Virus record (IMG/VR): IMGVR_UViG_3300046519_000190
Coordinates: 1 to 64,000 of that record
Source: a virus
Length of the DNA stretch: 64,000 nucleotides
Strand: one strand, 5' to 3'
Shown here in pieces: positions 1 to 6,414 of this stretch. The notes under the pieces were generated by a model. That model was given only the letters and a program-made list of their open reading frames with translations. It was not told the origin of the DNA and did not search any database. Each line of letters begins with the position of its first letter. The stretch's first letter is position 1. The translations under genes and the position numbers were made by a program.

Positions 1-110
1 AGGGCCACCAAAAGGCTGGCCCGCCCTGAATCCCTCCCAATGTGACTCCCAAGCTCCCACGGGCCATCCCACGGCCCAAGGCACCCGGCGACCCCGCAGG
101 CAACCATAGG

Positions 111-134
111 CGGCTCCATAGAGCCGTTTCTTTT
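111..134 (+). terminator. Rho-independent terminator, plus strand
   Basis: CGGCTC, loop CATA, GAGCCG, followed on the plus strand by TTTCTTTTT. The U-tract is on the plus strand only, so it would stop rightward transcription arriving from the left. This implies converging transcription at this edge of the window. Confidence 0.6.
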
Positions 135-171
135 TAAGCCCCGCGGTAGCGCTTTACCCATACCAAGGGCC

Positions 172-231
172 GCCTGTCCATATATCGGCTCCTATAGGGA
201 ATTTTTGGGACGCCGCGGCTTACCTTGGCTG
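172..231. repeat. Duplicated non-coding element, copy A
   Basis: Shares the order CTGTCC, TATAT, GGC, ATAGGGAATTT, GGGA, then CCGCGGC and CCTTGG words with copy B at 2703-2770. The two copies are diverged but clearly collinear. Neither copy is coding. A shared regulatory or replication role is possible. Confidence 0.45.
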
Positions 232-268
232 ACTTTTCATTGACCGCGGCTCAGTTGGCTCTGAGAGA

Positions 269-284
269 ACCCGGTGATCCGGGT
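269..284 (-). other. Intercistronic hairpin without U-tract
   Basis: ACCCGG, loop of four, CCGGGT, placed just after the stop codon of the leftmost gene. No T-run follows. It belongs to a recurrent class of hairpins that close transcription units in this window. Confidence 0.4.
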
Positions 285-292
285 CTCATTGG

Positions 293-565
293 TCAAGCGA
301 CTGCTGCTAGAGCTTCGGCTTTCTCTTCTCTGGTGATCCAGATGTTCTTGTAATCGGTAGCATCGTACCGAGACATCACGTTTTTCTCGGTAAGACCCAT
401 AACAACGATTTCACCTTCTACCATTCGAGAAAGGTCTGCAAAACGTACTGTTACCCACTCACAGTCAAAATCAGGGTCTTTCTCTGGTTCACCCACTGTC
501 CAGGCTACGATAACTTGGCCTTCGGCTGTGTACTGACGCCCGGTGTTGAATTTGATGGCTTTCAT
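293..565 (-). CDS. Hypothetical protein (90 aa)
   Basis: Not recognised. The start at 565 (MKAIKF...) is chosen because a GAGAGAGC ribosome binding site lies just upstream; a longer in-frame reading to 748 has no such site. The protein is small and acidic in its middle (GEPEKDPDFD) and ends EKAEALAAVA, soluble by composition. It is the last gene of its transcription unit and is followed by a hairpin at 269-284. A small hairpin (584-599) precedes its binding site. Confidence 0.75.
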   Translation of the reverse strand: MKAIKFNTGRQYTAEGQVIVAWTVGEPEKDPDFDCEWVTVRFADLSRMVEGEIVVMGLTEKNVMSRYDATDYKNIWITREEKAEALAAVA

Positions 566-583
566 GATGCTCTCTCGGTAGTG

Positions 584-599
584 GACAGCTTGTGCTGTC
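584..599 (-). other. Leader hairpin upstream of the leftmost gene
   Basis: GACAGC and GCTGTC arms of six pairs with a four-base loop, about 20 bases upstream of the start at 565. Could be a 5' leader structure or the end of a preceding transcript. Confidence 0.35.
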
Positions 600-804
600 T
601 CTAAGTGCATTCTACAAGCTCCTACAAGGCTCTTGGAGGCACGTTCTCTGAAAACCAGTATGTTGGGATGGGTAAGCCCCGTTTCTACTCTCCTAGAAGC
701 CGTGGGAGCCCTCTCATGCGTGTGTGCCACGAAACCAAGGACCGTCATGTGTGCGTGTGCCTGAGTACCGTGGACCGTAACGTAGGTGAAGCCAGTTGCC
801 TGGC

Positions 805-1062
805 TTACATCTTGGCGCTCTTTGGTTGTGGTTTGCAGCCCACGATGTAGCTGGGATAACCCGGCATGTATGTGGTTGGATCGAAGTCTTTGCTGTTGAT
901 GAACTGGTCACACTCAGTCTTGCTGTTGGGACCACTCCAGCTTTCCACATACTGACTGGTGGGACAGTCACCAACATCATCGCTTTCCATATCTGTACCT
1001 GTGCAGCCTGCGATCAGCAGGTAGGTGATCTTCATGGCTGCTACGGTTGCTGACAGGCTCAT
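805..1062 (-). CDS. Small putative lipoprotein (85 aa)
   Basis: N-terminus has a short hydrophobic stretch ending in a lipobox-like LIAGC at about residues 16-20, then a soluble region with several cysteines (DCPTS, TECDQF, VGCKPQ). This suggests export and lipidation at the inner or outer membrane. Its ATG overlaps the stop of the upstream gene (ATGA), implying translational coupling. An internal start (MKITYLL) would give a more conventional charged n-region and cannot be excluded. The function is unknown; a lysis-associated outer spanin is possible, but no partner was seen. Confidence 0.7.
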   Translation of the reverse strand: MSLSATVAAMKITYLLIAGCTGTDMESDDVGDCPTSQYVESWSGPNSKTECDQFINSKDFDPTTYMPGYPSYIVGCKPQPKSAKM

Positions 1063-1388
1063 TGCATTTTCTCCCCGTTACGTTCGATCAATCCGGCACA
1101 GTCGATTTTCATCTGGAGCATGAGGTCTCCCATTGCGTCACTGAGACGGTGCTTAGGCCACACACCACACTCGGTTACGTAGAGAAGACTGGTTCTGATG
1201 TCTTTGCCAATGAACCAGACGTGGTACGAACCGTCATCGTTGCGCAGCAAGACACCGTAGTCACCCTCACAGCTTTTCAGCTCGAACATCTTCTGGTTCA
1301 TGAGCACATGCCCCAGGATTTCGTTGTAGGTGTCCTGGGAAAGCGGACGACCCTCCACTTGGGCGTATACCAGTTCAAGGTTGATCAT
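1059..1388 (-). CDS. Hypothetical protein (109 aa)
   Basis: Not recognised. It has a mixed charged sequence with DDGSYHVWFIGKD and WPKHRLSD stretches and no membrane segment. It is the first gene of a two-gene coupled pair with the lipoprotein and lies 35 bases downstream of a conserved promoter-like element (1424-1453), so it probably starts a transcript. The start at 1388 is supported by the purine-rich GAGAGTG upstream. Confidence 0.75.
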   Translation of the reverse strand: MINLELVYAQVEGRPLSQDTYNEILGHVLMNQKMFELKSCEGDYGVLLRNDDGSYHVWFIGKDIRTSLLYVTECGVWPKHRLSDAMGDLMLQMKIDCAGLIERNGEKMQ

Positions 1389-1423
1389 TGGTTCACTCTC
1401 GGTAACGTCGAGCGTCTGTGTGC

Positions 1424-1453
1424 GCTCGATCTGTTATCAGTGTAAACGCTTGC
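1424..1453 (-). promoter_or_regulatory. Candidate phage promoter, copy 1
   Basis: On the minus strand this reads GCAAGCGTTTA, four bases, then ATAACAGATCGAGC. It matches the element at 2449-2478 at 27 of 30 positions. Both copies sit 35-40 bases upstream of the first gene of a unit on the same strand. ATAAC could be a -10 box; no normal -35 is placed at 17 bases. The GCAAGCGTTTA part also occurs alone nearby and contains an AAnCGnTT core. Confidence 0.6.
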
Positions 1454-1560
1454 TTATGGGAGATGTAGGTAAACGCTTGCAAGCCGCGGTATTCTATCTA
1501 GTAAACTCTTGGCAAGCGTTTACTAGACAGGTTTCCCAATATCTTATAAACGCTTGCTTA
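1440..1560. repeat. Cluster of GCAAGCGTTTA motifs
   Basis: Four copies of the 11-mer GCAAGCGTTTA or its complement lie within about 120 bases (near 1443, 1471, 1513 and 1548), in both orientations, in the gap between two coupled gene groups. Further copies lie near 2468, 6254 and 6398. The AAnCGnTT core resembles operators of LacI/GalR-type regulators, but no such regulator is encoded here. Confidence 0.5.
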
Positions 1561-1564
1561 TGGC

Positions 1565-1828
1565 TTACAGACCGTCGTAGTCGTAGAGGTCTGTTTCCGG
1601 CTTGTACTGTGGTCTGTACGTACCTTGCTCTACCTGTCTCAGATACTGCTCCCACTCTTCTTGCAGAAGGTGTGCAGGCTTCTTACGAGTCTCAAGCTGC
1701 TTGGCGAATACACGACGCTGGTGGTCTACAGGGGCTTTCGGTGCGTGTACTGGTATCTCATTCCCGTAGATCACAGTATGCCGGTGTGTCTGTGCCTCGA
1801 TGTGGGCTCTGAGTTCTTGCTTGTTCAT
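1565..1828 (-). CDS. Hypothetical protein (87 aa)
   Basis: Not recognised. It is hydrophilic, rich in His, Gln and Glu, probably helical, and ends in an acidic Tyr-rich tail (ETDLYDYDGL). The start codon overlaps the stop of the upstream gene as ATGA. It is last in a three-gene coupled unit that begins at 2408. Confidence 0.75.
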   Translation of the reverse strand: MNKQELRAHIEAQTHRHTVIYGNEIPVHAPKAPVDHQRRVFAKQLETRKKPAHLLQEEWEQYLRQVEQGTYRPQYKPETDLYDYDGL

Positions 1829-2187
1829 ACGGTCTGTTCCGGGATGGTTGACAGAAACGTGATCAAGTCCTGGTCATGCAACTCGGTCATCAGCAAGCGT
1901 TTATGGATATTGTTGGTGAACCACAGCATGGCTTCACTCTTGTCTTCGAAGCACACGGCAGTCACCCAGTCTGCGGCATCAAGAGCTTCTTTGCTCTCTG
2001 TACCGTAATACTCTTCTACGGTGTGTACATCTACCACGTAGAGAGAGGTTGAATCAGGGTGGCCTTCAAGATACGAGCAGACACTCATGGTCATCATGTG
2101 ACCGTGTACGACTGTGACCACACCATCTTTCAAGCAGCCACATTCGTTTTTCAGGTACGAGCTTGTTTCCCAAGAGATGCGTTTCAT
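1825..2187 (-). CDS. Hypothetical protein (120 aa)
   Basis: Not recognised. It has a Cys pair near residue 16-18 (ECGC) and a region resembling a small alpha/beta fold with acidic residues (VVDVHTVEEYYGTESKE). It has ATGA overlaps with both neighbours, so the three genes are translated as one coupled unit. Confidence 0.75.
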   Translation of the reverse strand: MKRISWETSSYLKNECGCLKDGVVTVVHGHMMTMSVCSYLEGHPDSTSLYVVDVHTVEEYYGTESKEALDAADWVTAVCFEDKSEAMLWFTNNIHKRLLMTELHDQDLITFLSTIPEQTV

Positions 2188-2408
2188 TGGCCCATCTCCC
2201 CACAGCGCATGCTGAATTCGGTGTAGACAGCAGTCACACCGGCATACAGTGCGATGTTCCCAGCGGTGCGATACAGGTCTGTACCGAAGTGCTCAACAGC
2301 CCAGGTTACAAGCCTCTCTACCTGTGCAGGTGTAGCATCACTGCCCACACCTTCACACATGGCCTCGAAACGCTCGATGGTTTCGTCGACATCCAGTTCT
2401 CTCATCAT
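2184..2408 (-). CDS. Hypothetical protein (74 aa)
   Basis: Not recognised. It is a short helical acidic protein and the first gene of the unit read from the promoter-like element at 2449-2478. A purine-rich GAGAAGGGGAA binding site lies immediately upstream of the start at 2408. Confidence 0.75.
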   Translation of the reverse strand: MMRELDVDETIERFEAMCEGVGSDATPAQVERLVTWAVEHFGTDLYRTAGNIALYAGVTAVYTEFSMRCGEMGQ

Positions 2409-2448
2409 GGTGTTCCCCTTCTCTCGTATTCATGTGCCGAGCTTGCTT

Positions 2449-2478
2449 GCTCGATCTGTTATAAGCATAAACGCTTGC
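2449..2478 (-). promoter_or_regulatory. Candidate phage promoter, copy 2
   Basis: Differs from copy 1 (1424-1453) at three of 30 positions and has the same position and orientation relative to its gene. Reads GCAAGCGTTTA, ATGC, then TTATAACAGATC on the minus strand. TATAAC is the best -10 candidate. Confidence 0.6.
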
Positions 2479-2938
2479 AAATGGCTCGTGGAGGCACTTT
2501 ATGCTGCTTCTACCCCTTACAAATCCATTCATTTGAGTGGATTCCGGGAGTAGGGAAGCCGCGGCAGAGTGTTCCATGTGGAACATTCATGGCAATCCCA
2601 ACACCCCTAAAAGCCGCGGTACACCGTCTGTGCCTGTTGGCTTGCCAAGGCTACCCATACATTGGTGCGGTTTCCCATGGTTCATACCCTATGTGCAGGC
2701 GCGTCCTGTCCCTATATTGGCCGCCATAGGGAATTTCCGGGATGAACCACGGGAAGCCTTGGTTTGCCGCGGCTACAACATACCCCAAGAAATCCCTTGG
2801 CTCGGTGATAGGTGGTTCTCCCATAGAGAGGGAAGAGAAGGTATGCCACGGCTTGTAGGAGAGAAGAGTGACCGCGGCAAGGTGGTGGCCCTTGGGTTGG
2901 TTTACCGCGGCGTGCCTTGGACCACCAGCTCGTTAACC
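2479..2938. other. Non-coding stretch with CCGCGG palindromes
   Basis: No supported gene. It contains five CCGCGG palindromes, usually extended to (A/G)CCGCGG(C/T), several beside CCTTGG words, plus copy B of the duplicated element at 2703-2770. It lies between a terminator (2939-2973) and a promoter (2449-2478), so it may be little transcribed from the minus strand. A cis-acting role such as an origin or packaging/recombination site is possible but unproven. Confidence 0.5.
2703..2770. repeat. Duplicated non-coding element, copy B
   Basis: Collinear with copy A at 172-231: CTGTCC, TATAT, GGCC, ATAGGGAATTT, GGGA, then CCTTGG and CCGCGGC. Order and spacing are kept with several substitutions, pointing to an old duplication or a shared binding-site array. 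Confidence 0.45.
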
Positions 2939-2973
2939 AAAAAAAGACCTAGAGTTGGGGAGAACTCTAGGTC
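2939..2973 (-). terminator. Rho-independent terminator
   Basis: Eleven-pair stem (GACCTAGAGTT / AACTCTAGGTC) with a six-base loop, followed on the minus strand by seven T. It ends the transcript coming from the genes at 3629-4454. About 650 untranslated bases separate it from the last stop codon. Confidence 0.85.
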
Positions 2974-3030
2974 TGAACACTCCTCAAGCGGAGTGACGAG
3001 AGGGACAGTATGTGCGCCCTGTCCAGGCTG
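2939..3030 (-). ncRNA. Candidate structured RNA, three consecutive hairpins
   Basis: Three stem-loops follow one another on the minus strand: GGACAG/CTGTCC (3003-3024), CACTCC/GGAGTG (2978-2995) and the 11-pair terminator stem (2946-2973) with its U-tract. Spacing between stems is only 4-7 bases. This could be the 3' end of a small RNA or a long structured 3' untranslated region. The 5' end is not defined. Confidence 0.4.
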
Positions 3031-3628
3031 AATGCTGTGCTGCTTCTGACGCTGTTCTAGTTCGTTCTGTGCGTCAGCACTACTGTGAAGCTGGTTCGTC
3101 GCTCTGTGAAGCTCTCAGAGCGCTTCCCGCTGCTGTCTTGCTTGTCTCTGCTACGTTGTTGCTGTGAGAGCGATTCTACAGAGAGAACGCTGGCTGTTCT
3201 TGTAGGTCTTCCGGGCTTGTTGAGGTTTCCTGAGCTTTCCGTTGACCTTGTACGTGCGTATGTCACCTGTGTGCCTGAATCTCAAGGACCGTCATCTGTA
3301 GGGATAGCCTGTGGTGTACGGGAGAGACGATGAGCCTATTACACACGACCACGTTATCCTGACACCTGGTTCTTACACATCTATGAGGTTAGGTCTCTAT
3401 GGCTACCTCTCTATGTACCTATGGTTCTCTGTGCCTGTGCTCTCCCTTGATCCCTTTCTTCTACCAGCTACCCCATTCCGGATTCTGTACCTGTTTCCGT
3501 TTGACCCTATGGTTTTCGAACAGGTGTCTGTGTTCTCTCCAGAATTTGATCCTTCTCAGCCACAGACCTGCTCTGTGCTCCAGCTTTTCGGCATTGGTTT
3601 GCTTTCTGTAGAAATAGGTCTTTCCCAT
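3031..3628 (-). other. Long untranslated stretch upstream of terminator
   Basis: No credible gene. Open frames present on either strand have biased, low-complexity translations and no good ribosome binding sites. The minus strand is purine-rich in the 3300-3620 part. A segment at 3084-3129 is repeated at 6133-6176. It is transcribed from the genes at 3629-4454 unless an unseen terminator intervenes. Confidence 0.5.
3084..3129. repeat. Diverged non-coding repeat, copy 1
   Basis: Matches 6133-6176 with a few substitutions and one-base shifts; the exact shared core is CTCTGTGAAGCTCTCAGA followed by CTTCCCG. Both copies are in gene-free stretches upstream of terminators on the minus strand. Confidence 0.5.
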
Positions 3629-3892
3629 TTACCAGATTCCCCATTTTTCTAACCGGGCTCGTCTTGCCTCTATCTGTTCCTCAGAGATTTTTCTCAGGTA
3701 AGCAGTGATTCCGCCACCGTCTCTCTTTACCGCTTCTTCGAGGATTTCCTCAGACCACTCAAGATTCAGGTACTGGTATCTCCCTTTGATCCCTGCTCTG
3801 TGCATGAGCTGGTTTTCTTGGTGTCTTGTGTAGGCTGATTCCATGTACTCGATGATGTCGGGGATTTCTGTGAGATACGGTAGGTTGGTCAT
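3629..3892 (-). CDS. Hypothetical protein (87 aa)
   Basis: Not recognised. Predicted helical, charged, with an Arg/Glu-rich C-terminal helix (EEQIEARRARLEKWGIW). The terminal WGIW may be a distant variant of the tail motif seen elsewhere. The start overlaps the upstream stop (ATGA). It is the last gene of a three-gene coupled unit followed by a long untranslated region. Confidence 0.75.
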   Translation of the reverse strand: MTNLPYLTEIPDIIEYMESAYTRHQENQLMHRAGIKGRYQYLNLEWSEEILEEAVKRDGGGITAYLRKISEEQIEARRARLEKWGIW

Positions 3893-4110
3893 GAGAACTG
3901 ACCATAGGTTTGATTGCCGGTGCGTTCGAATTCACGGGACAGTCTGATCTTGGCGTACCTGGGAAGGTCGCTGTGCCTGATCCGCATTTCTTTCGTGAAG
4001 GCTTTCTGCTGCTTGTCGGTACGACACAGCTTGCACAGGTGATCGTGTGTGGATTTGATGCCTTTCCCACAGGAACATGGGAGTTTTCCGAGTTTGGTTG
4101 CTTTGCTCAT
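3889..4110 (-). CDS. Zinc-ribbon-like small protein with C-terminal tail (73 aa)
   Basis: N-terminal CSCG (about residues 12-15) and CKLC (about 26-29) could bind one zinc. The rest is basic and helical. It ends TYGQFS, matching the shared C-terminal pattern aromatic-Gly-x-Phe-(Ala/Ser). ATGA overlaps on both sides place it in a coupled three-gene unit. Nucleic-acid binding is plausible but unproven. Confidence 0.75.
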   Translation of the reverse strand: MSKATKLGKLPCSCGKGIKSTHDHLCKLCRTDKQQKAFTKEMRIRHSDLPRYAKIRLSREFERTGNQTYGQFS

Positions 4111-4454
4111 GCGAACGTACCGTAATTCTGTGGTTTGGGGGTGGCTTTCTTTTCAGGCTTTGGATACCGGATTTTCTGCTGCTTGGCTTCTTCTCTCTTG
4201 AGCCAGTCTTCTTCTACGTGCATGGTTCGATCTGGAAACACAGCCTCTACGAAACCGGTGCTGTGAGGGTTGTTCTTGATGTGCTTGCGGTAGTGGGTCA
4301 GAGCTGTGCTTGGGAATACCGTTCTGGCAATGAACGTTGCTGGGCCACGACCGTCTTCGCTTGCACCGCCGTAGAGAAGGAACCAGGGTGCGTTTGTGAT
4401 TACCTCACGCTTGACGATGCGGTATTCAGTTTCTGTGGTGGTAATGGGCTTCAT
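4107..4454 (-). CDS. Hypothetical protein with C-terminal YGTFA tail (115 aa)
   Basis: Not recognised. The N-terminal 80 residues look like a compact alpha/beta domain, followed by a Lys/Pro-rich linker (PKPEKKATPKPQ) and the tail NYGTFA. The flexible linker before the tail suggests the tail is exposed. The stop overlaps the next start (GCATGA), but the codons before it (TTC GCA) do not form a Shine-Dalgarno site, so the tail is not a by-product of ribosome-binding needs. Confidence 0.8.
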   Translation of the reverse strand: MKPITTTETEYRIVKREVITNAPWFLLYGGASEDGRGPATFIARTVFPSTALTHYRKHIKNNPHSTGFVEAVFPDRTMHVEEDWLKREEAKQQKIRYPKPEKKATPKPQNYGTFA

Positions 4455-4495
4455 GCTATGGGCTCTCAGGAAGGTGTGCCTTGGGTGTCTATGTC

Positions 4496-4539
4496 AAAAC
4501 TCAAACCATCGGGCATCATGCAGAATGGTTTGAGTTTTT
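4496..4539 (-). terminator. Terminator hairpin, both strands
   Basis: Fourteen-pair stem AAAACTCAAACCAT / ATGGTTTGAGTTTT with a 15-base loop. T-runs flank it on both strands. On the minus strand it ends the transcript of the gene at 4563-4856. Confidence 0.8.
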
Positions 4540-4562
4540 ACACAGCGGTGCTGGTGCTGCTA

Positions 4563-4856
4563 TCAGTCCCTGAAATCGACAGGGATGAACTTGATCTTTT
4601 CATTGGCTTCTACCGCTACGATTGGGTCTTCCAGATAACCATGACCCTTCGCTTTCAGCTTGATGCTTTCAATGCTGTGGCAGCGAGCTTGGTCATGCCG
4701 GGTTTTGGTGTAAACAGGGTACTCTTTGCCTTGTGCGTAGATGGGTTGAAAACGATCGCCGACTACCAGATTCGAGAACGTCAGGATGGCACGGTTGGTT
4801 TGACCCAGCGGCAGGACGTTTGTGTTTACGGTAGTGACGCGAGCTACATTAGCCAT
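4563..4856 (-). CDS. Hypothetical protein (97 aa)
   Basis: Not recognised. The start at 4856 (MANVARV) is chosen because GTGAGG sits nine bases upstream; the upstream in-frame GTG is part of that binding site. It is predicted mainly beta, with a Lys/Gly-rich middle (KLKAKGHGY). It appears monocistronic, between hairpins at 4987-5018 and 4496-4539. Confidence 0.75.
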   Translation of the reverse strand: MANVARVTTVNTNVLPLGQTNRAILTFSNLVVGDRFQPIYAQGKEYPVYTKTRHDQARCHSIESIKLKAKGHGYLEDPIVAVEANEKIKFIPVDFRD

Positions 4857-4986
4857 GATTGTGAACCTCACTTGAGTTTATGGACTGGGGTACATCTACT
4901 GCTCCCAATGGTCAAACGCTTTGCTTTTATGATCAATGCGTTCTGTTGATTTGATGTAAGTATGATCGAGAAAGTCCTGGATTACG

Positions 4987-5018
4987 CTGGCGTTCAAGAG
5001 GGCTTTCTCAAACGCCAG
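4987..5018 (-). other. Intercistronic hairpin without U-tract
   Basis: CTGGCGTT and AACGCCAG arms of eight pairs with a 16-base loop, five bases after the stop at 5023. No T-run follows. Same class as other unit-closing hairpins here. Confidence 0.45.
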
Positions 5019-5022
5019 TGAC

Positions 5023-5547
5023 TTATGCGAAAGACCCGAATCCTCTGTCCTTGTACGCTTGCGGAATCTCGGCAGAAGGCTTGAACTGAGCGGTTTCGAT
5101 GGTGTAGTGATCGAGGGGATTGATGCTGCCCCTTGATACCCAGAAGTCCACGAAGTCGTTGAACAGCCTCCTCATATCGGGATACGTGTCGAACTGCTTT
5201 TCAACCATCCGGGTCGAGCCATATCCCGATGTGTGGACGTCGTACTCGATCAGTCTCCACCGATAGATTTCGTCCCGGTAATTCGGGTCGTAGATGCACT
5301 TCACCACACGATCTAGCTTGGGCAGATAGATGCTGGCCAGAGTCTTGGGTTCTGGTCGACCGTTTGGGTCGCCCTCAGCCATTGCACATGCTGGGAAGCC
5401 ATTCGCCTTGAACCTGATCGAAGGCAGCAAACGTGGGACATCCGGTCTGTCCAGGGTCTTCATGTGACCGTCTAAGTCCCAAGCCAAGTCCCAGCCGGCT
5501 TGCTTCATGAGAGCCTCGTCGAAACGAATGCGGTGCATCTGGCTCAT
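5023..5547 (-). CDS. Hypothetical protein with C-terminal FGSFA tail (174 aa)
   Basis: Not recognised. Mixed alpha/beta composition with several Trp/Tyr residues and no membrane segment. It ends in DRGFGSFA. It is the last gene of its unit: the stop TAA is not overlapped by a downstream start, so the tail here cannot be explained by overlapping gene starts. Its start overlaps the upstream stop (ATGA). Confidence 0.8.
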   Translation of the reverse strand: MSQMHRIRFDEALMKQAGWDLAWDLDGHMKTLDRPDVPRLLPSIRFKANGFPACAMAEGDPNGRPEPKTLASIYLPKLDRVVKCIYDPNYRDEIYRWRLIEYDVHTSGYGSTRMVEKQFDTYPDMRRLFNDFVDFWVSRGSINPLDHYTIETAQFKPSAEIPQAYKDRGFGSFA

Positions 5548-5927
5548 TGCTTCTCAGCCTTCTTGAGACGCCGTACACCGATCCACATATCGCGACCCGT
5601 GAACGCTGTCTTGTATTCGAAACCACCTTCAAGCGCCGGGCCTTCTACCTTGTCGATGATCGTGGTTCGTTGCCAATAGGGTTGGCAATCAATCGATGGT
5701 GGAGTCTCGATCATCACAGGCTCACCGATCTGGAACTCAAGTGGTTTAGGTTCACTTGGGTCCAAAGCCAGGCGGCCGTGCAAGGTGGACTGAACTGCGA
5801 TGTTGGTCATCAAGTGCTCAGCCACCATCAGCAGGTCGATCTGGATATCGCTCAAGACTTGACCATCCAAACTGTGGGCGAGGCTGCTGATTGTGGCCAA
5901 AGCTTTGTCTTGATCCGGGTTACTCAT
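5544..5927 (-). CDS. Hypothetical protein (127 aa)
   Basis: Not recognised. The N-terminal half is helical; the C-terminal half is likely beta (EPVMIETPPSIDC, YKTAFTGRDMWIGVRR), reminiscent of a small SH3-like fold. It is the first gene of a two-gene unit. A GAGAGGTAGC binding site precedes the start. Confidence 0.75.
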   Translation of the reverse strand: MSNPDQDKALATISSLAHSLDGQVLSDIQIDLLMVAEHLMTNIAVQSTLHGRLALDPSEPKPLEFQIGEPVMIETPPSIDCQPYWQRTTIIDKVEGPALEGGFEYKTAFTGRDMWIGVRRLKKAEKQ

Positions 5928-6132
5928 ACTGCTACCTCTCGTTAGGTCTTGTTGTGAAAAGCCGTTCCAACTCTTCCCTTATTAATACTTCAAGCTATCT
6001 AATTATCTCTTGTTCTAAGAGGGAAGACTCGGCGCTCAACAAGGTAGTCAACCCGGATGCCTGCTTCGAAATGGGGAAGCTCTATAAGCTTCTGTGACGC
6101 TCTCGAATGTCTGAGCGCTACGCTGACTTATC

Positions 6133-6176
6133 GTGAGCTGGTTTTCGTCTCTGTGAAGCTCTCAGACGTCTTCCCG
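6133..6176. repeat. Diverged non-coding repeat, copy 2
   Basis: Partner of 3084-3129, sharing CTCTGTGAAGCTCTCAGA and the flanking GTGA..GCTGGTT and CTTCCCG words. Related words (GAAGCTCT, GACGCTCTC, CTGAGCG) recur within 6070-6215, so the stretch may be an array of short imperfect repeats. Confidence 0.5.
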
Positions 6177-6253
6177 ACGATCATTTTCTGTCTGTGAGCG
6201 ACTGCAAGAACGTCTGAGCGGGTGCTGAACAACCGAGTAACATGCAAACACAG

Positions 6254-6265
6254 GTAAACGCTTGC
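6254..6265 (-). promoter_or_regulatory. GCAAGCGTTTAC motif
   Basis: Single copy of the motif seen in the two candidate promoters, without the ATAACAGATC part. It may be a regulator site rather than a promoter by itself. Confidence 0.35.
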
Positions 6266-6362
6266 TAGAGCCTTGTGCATGTTGGCTTTTGTCTCTCAAA
6301 AGGTTGCACATGGCTATGTTCAAAGTTCGGTTAAGTTCACAGTGCCAAGGCGTCATGTTCAC

Positions 6363-6393
6363 AAAAGAAAAGCCTGCTTTTGGGAGCAGGCTT
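6363..6393 (-). terminator. Rho-independent terminator
   Basis: AAGCCTGCT and AGCAGGCTT arms, six-base loop, followed by TTTCTTTT on the minus strand. It closes the unit ending with the gene at 6415. Confidence 0.8.
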
Positions 6394-6414
6394 TCTTGCA
6401 AGCGTTTGCTGTTA

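Larger units (their letters stand above)
1..292. other. Non-coding left end of window
   Basis: No credible gene on either strand. The stretch holds a plus-strand terminator (111-134), one copy of a duplicated non-coding element (172-231), three CCGCGG palindromes (near 135, 212 and 245) and a hairpin just downstream of the first gene (269-284). It is GC-rich in its first 110 bases with several short inverted GGGCC/GGCCC words. It probably separates the minus-strand transcription unit from whatever lies to the left. Confidence 0.6.
5928..6362. other. Non-coding stretch between units
   Basis: No supported gene. It holds an AT-rich stretch (about 5975-6020) suitable for a promoter, a pair of complementary arms (CTCTTCCC near 5972 and GGGAAGAC near 6021) flanking that stretch, a diverged repeat (6133-6176) and a GCAAGCGTTTAC motif (6254-6265). 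Confidence 0.5.

Noticed and set aside
1440-1560. CRISPR-like array
   Set aside because: The GCAAGCGTTTA copies are short, in both orientations and irregularly spaced, with no spacer structure.
3057-3266. Minus-strand frame of 69 codons with a GTG start
   Set aside because: Ser/Arg/Thr-biased translation, poor ribosome binding site, and the segment is shared at DNA level with a non-coding region at 6133-6176.
2400-3650. tRNA genes in the gene-free region
   Set aside because: No T-loop consensus paired with an acceptor stem was found on either strand.
3311-3652. Plus-strand frame of 113 codons
   Set aside because: It is the only plus-strand candidate of any size outside genes, but has a low-complexity Leu/Phe/Pro-rich translation, no family features, and runs into the end of a minus-strand gene.
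6162-6401. Minus-strand frame of 79 codons in the gap at 6.2-6.4 kb
   Set aside because: It crosses a strong terminator and repeat sequence and lacks a ribosome binding site.
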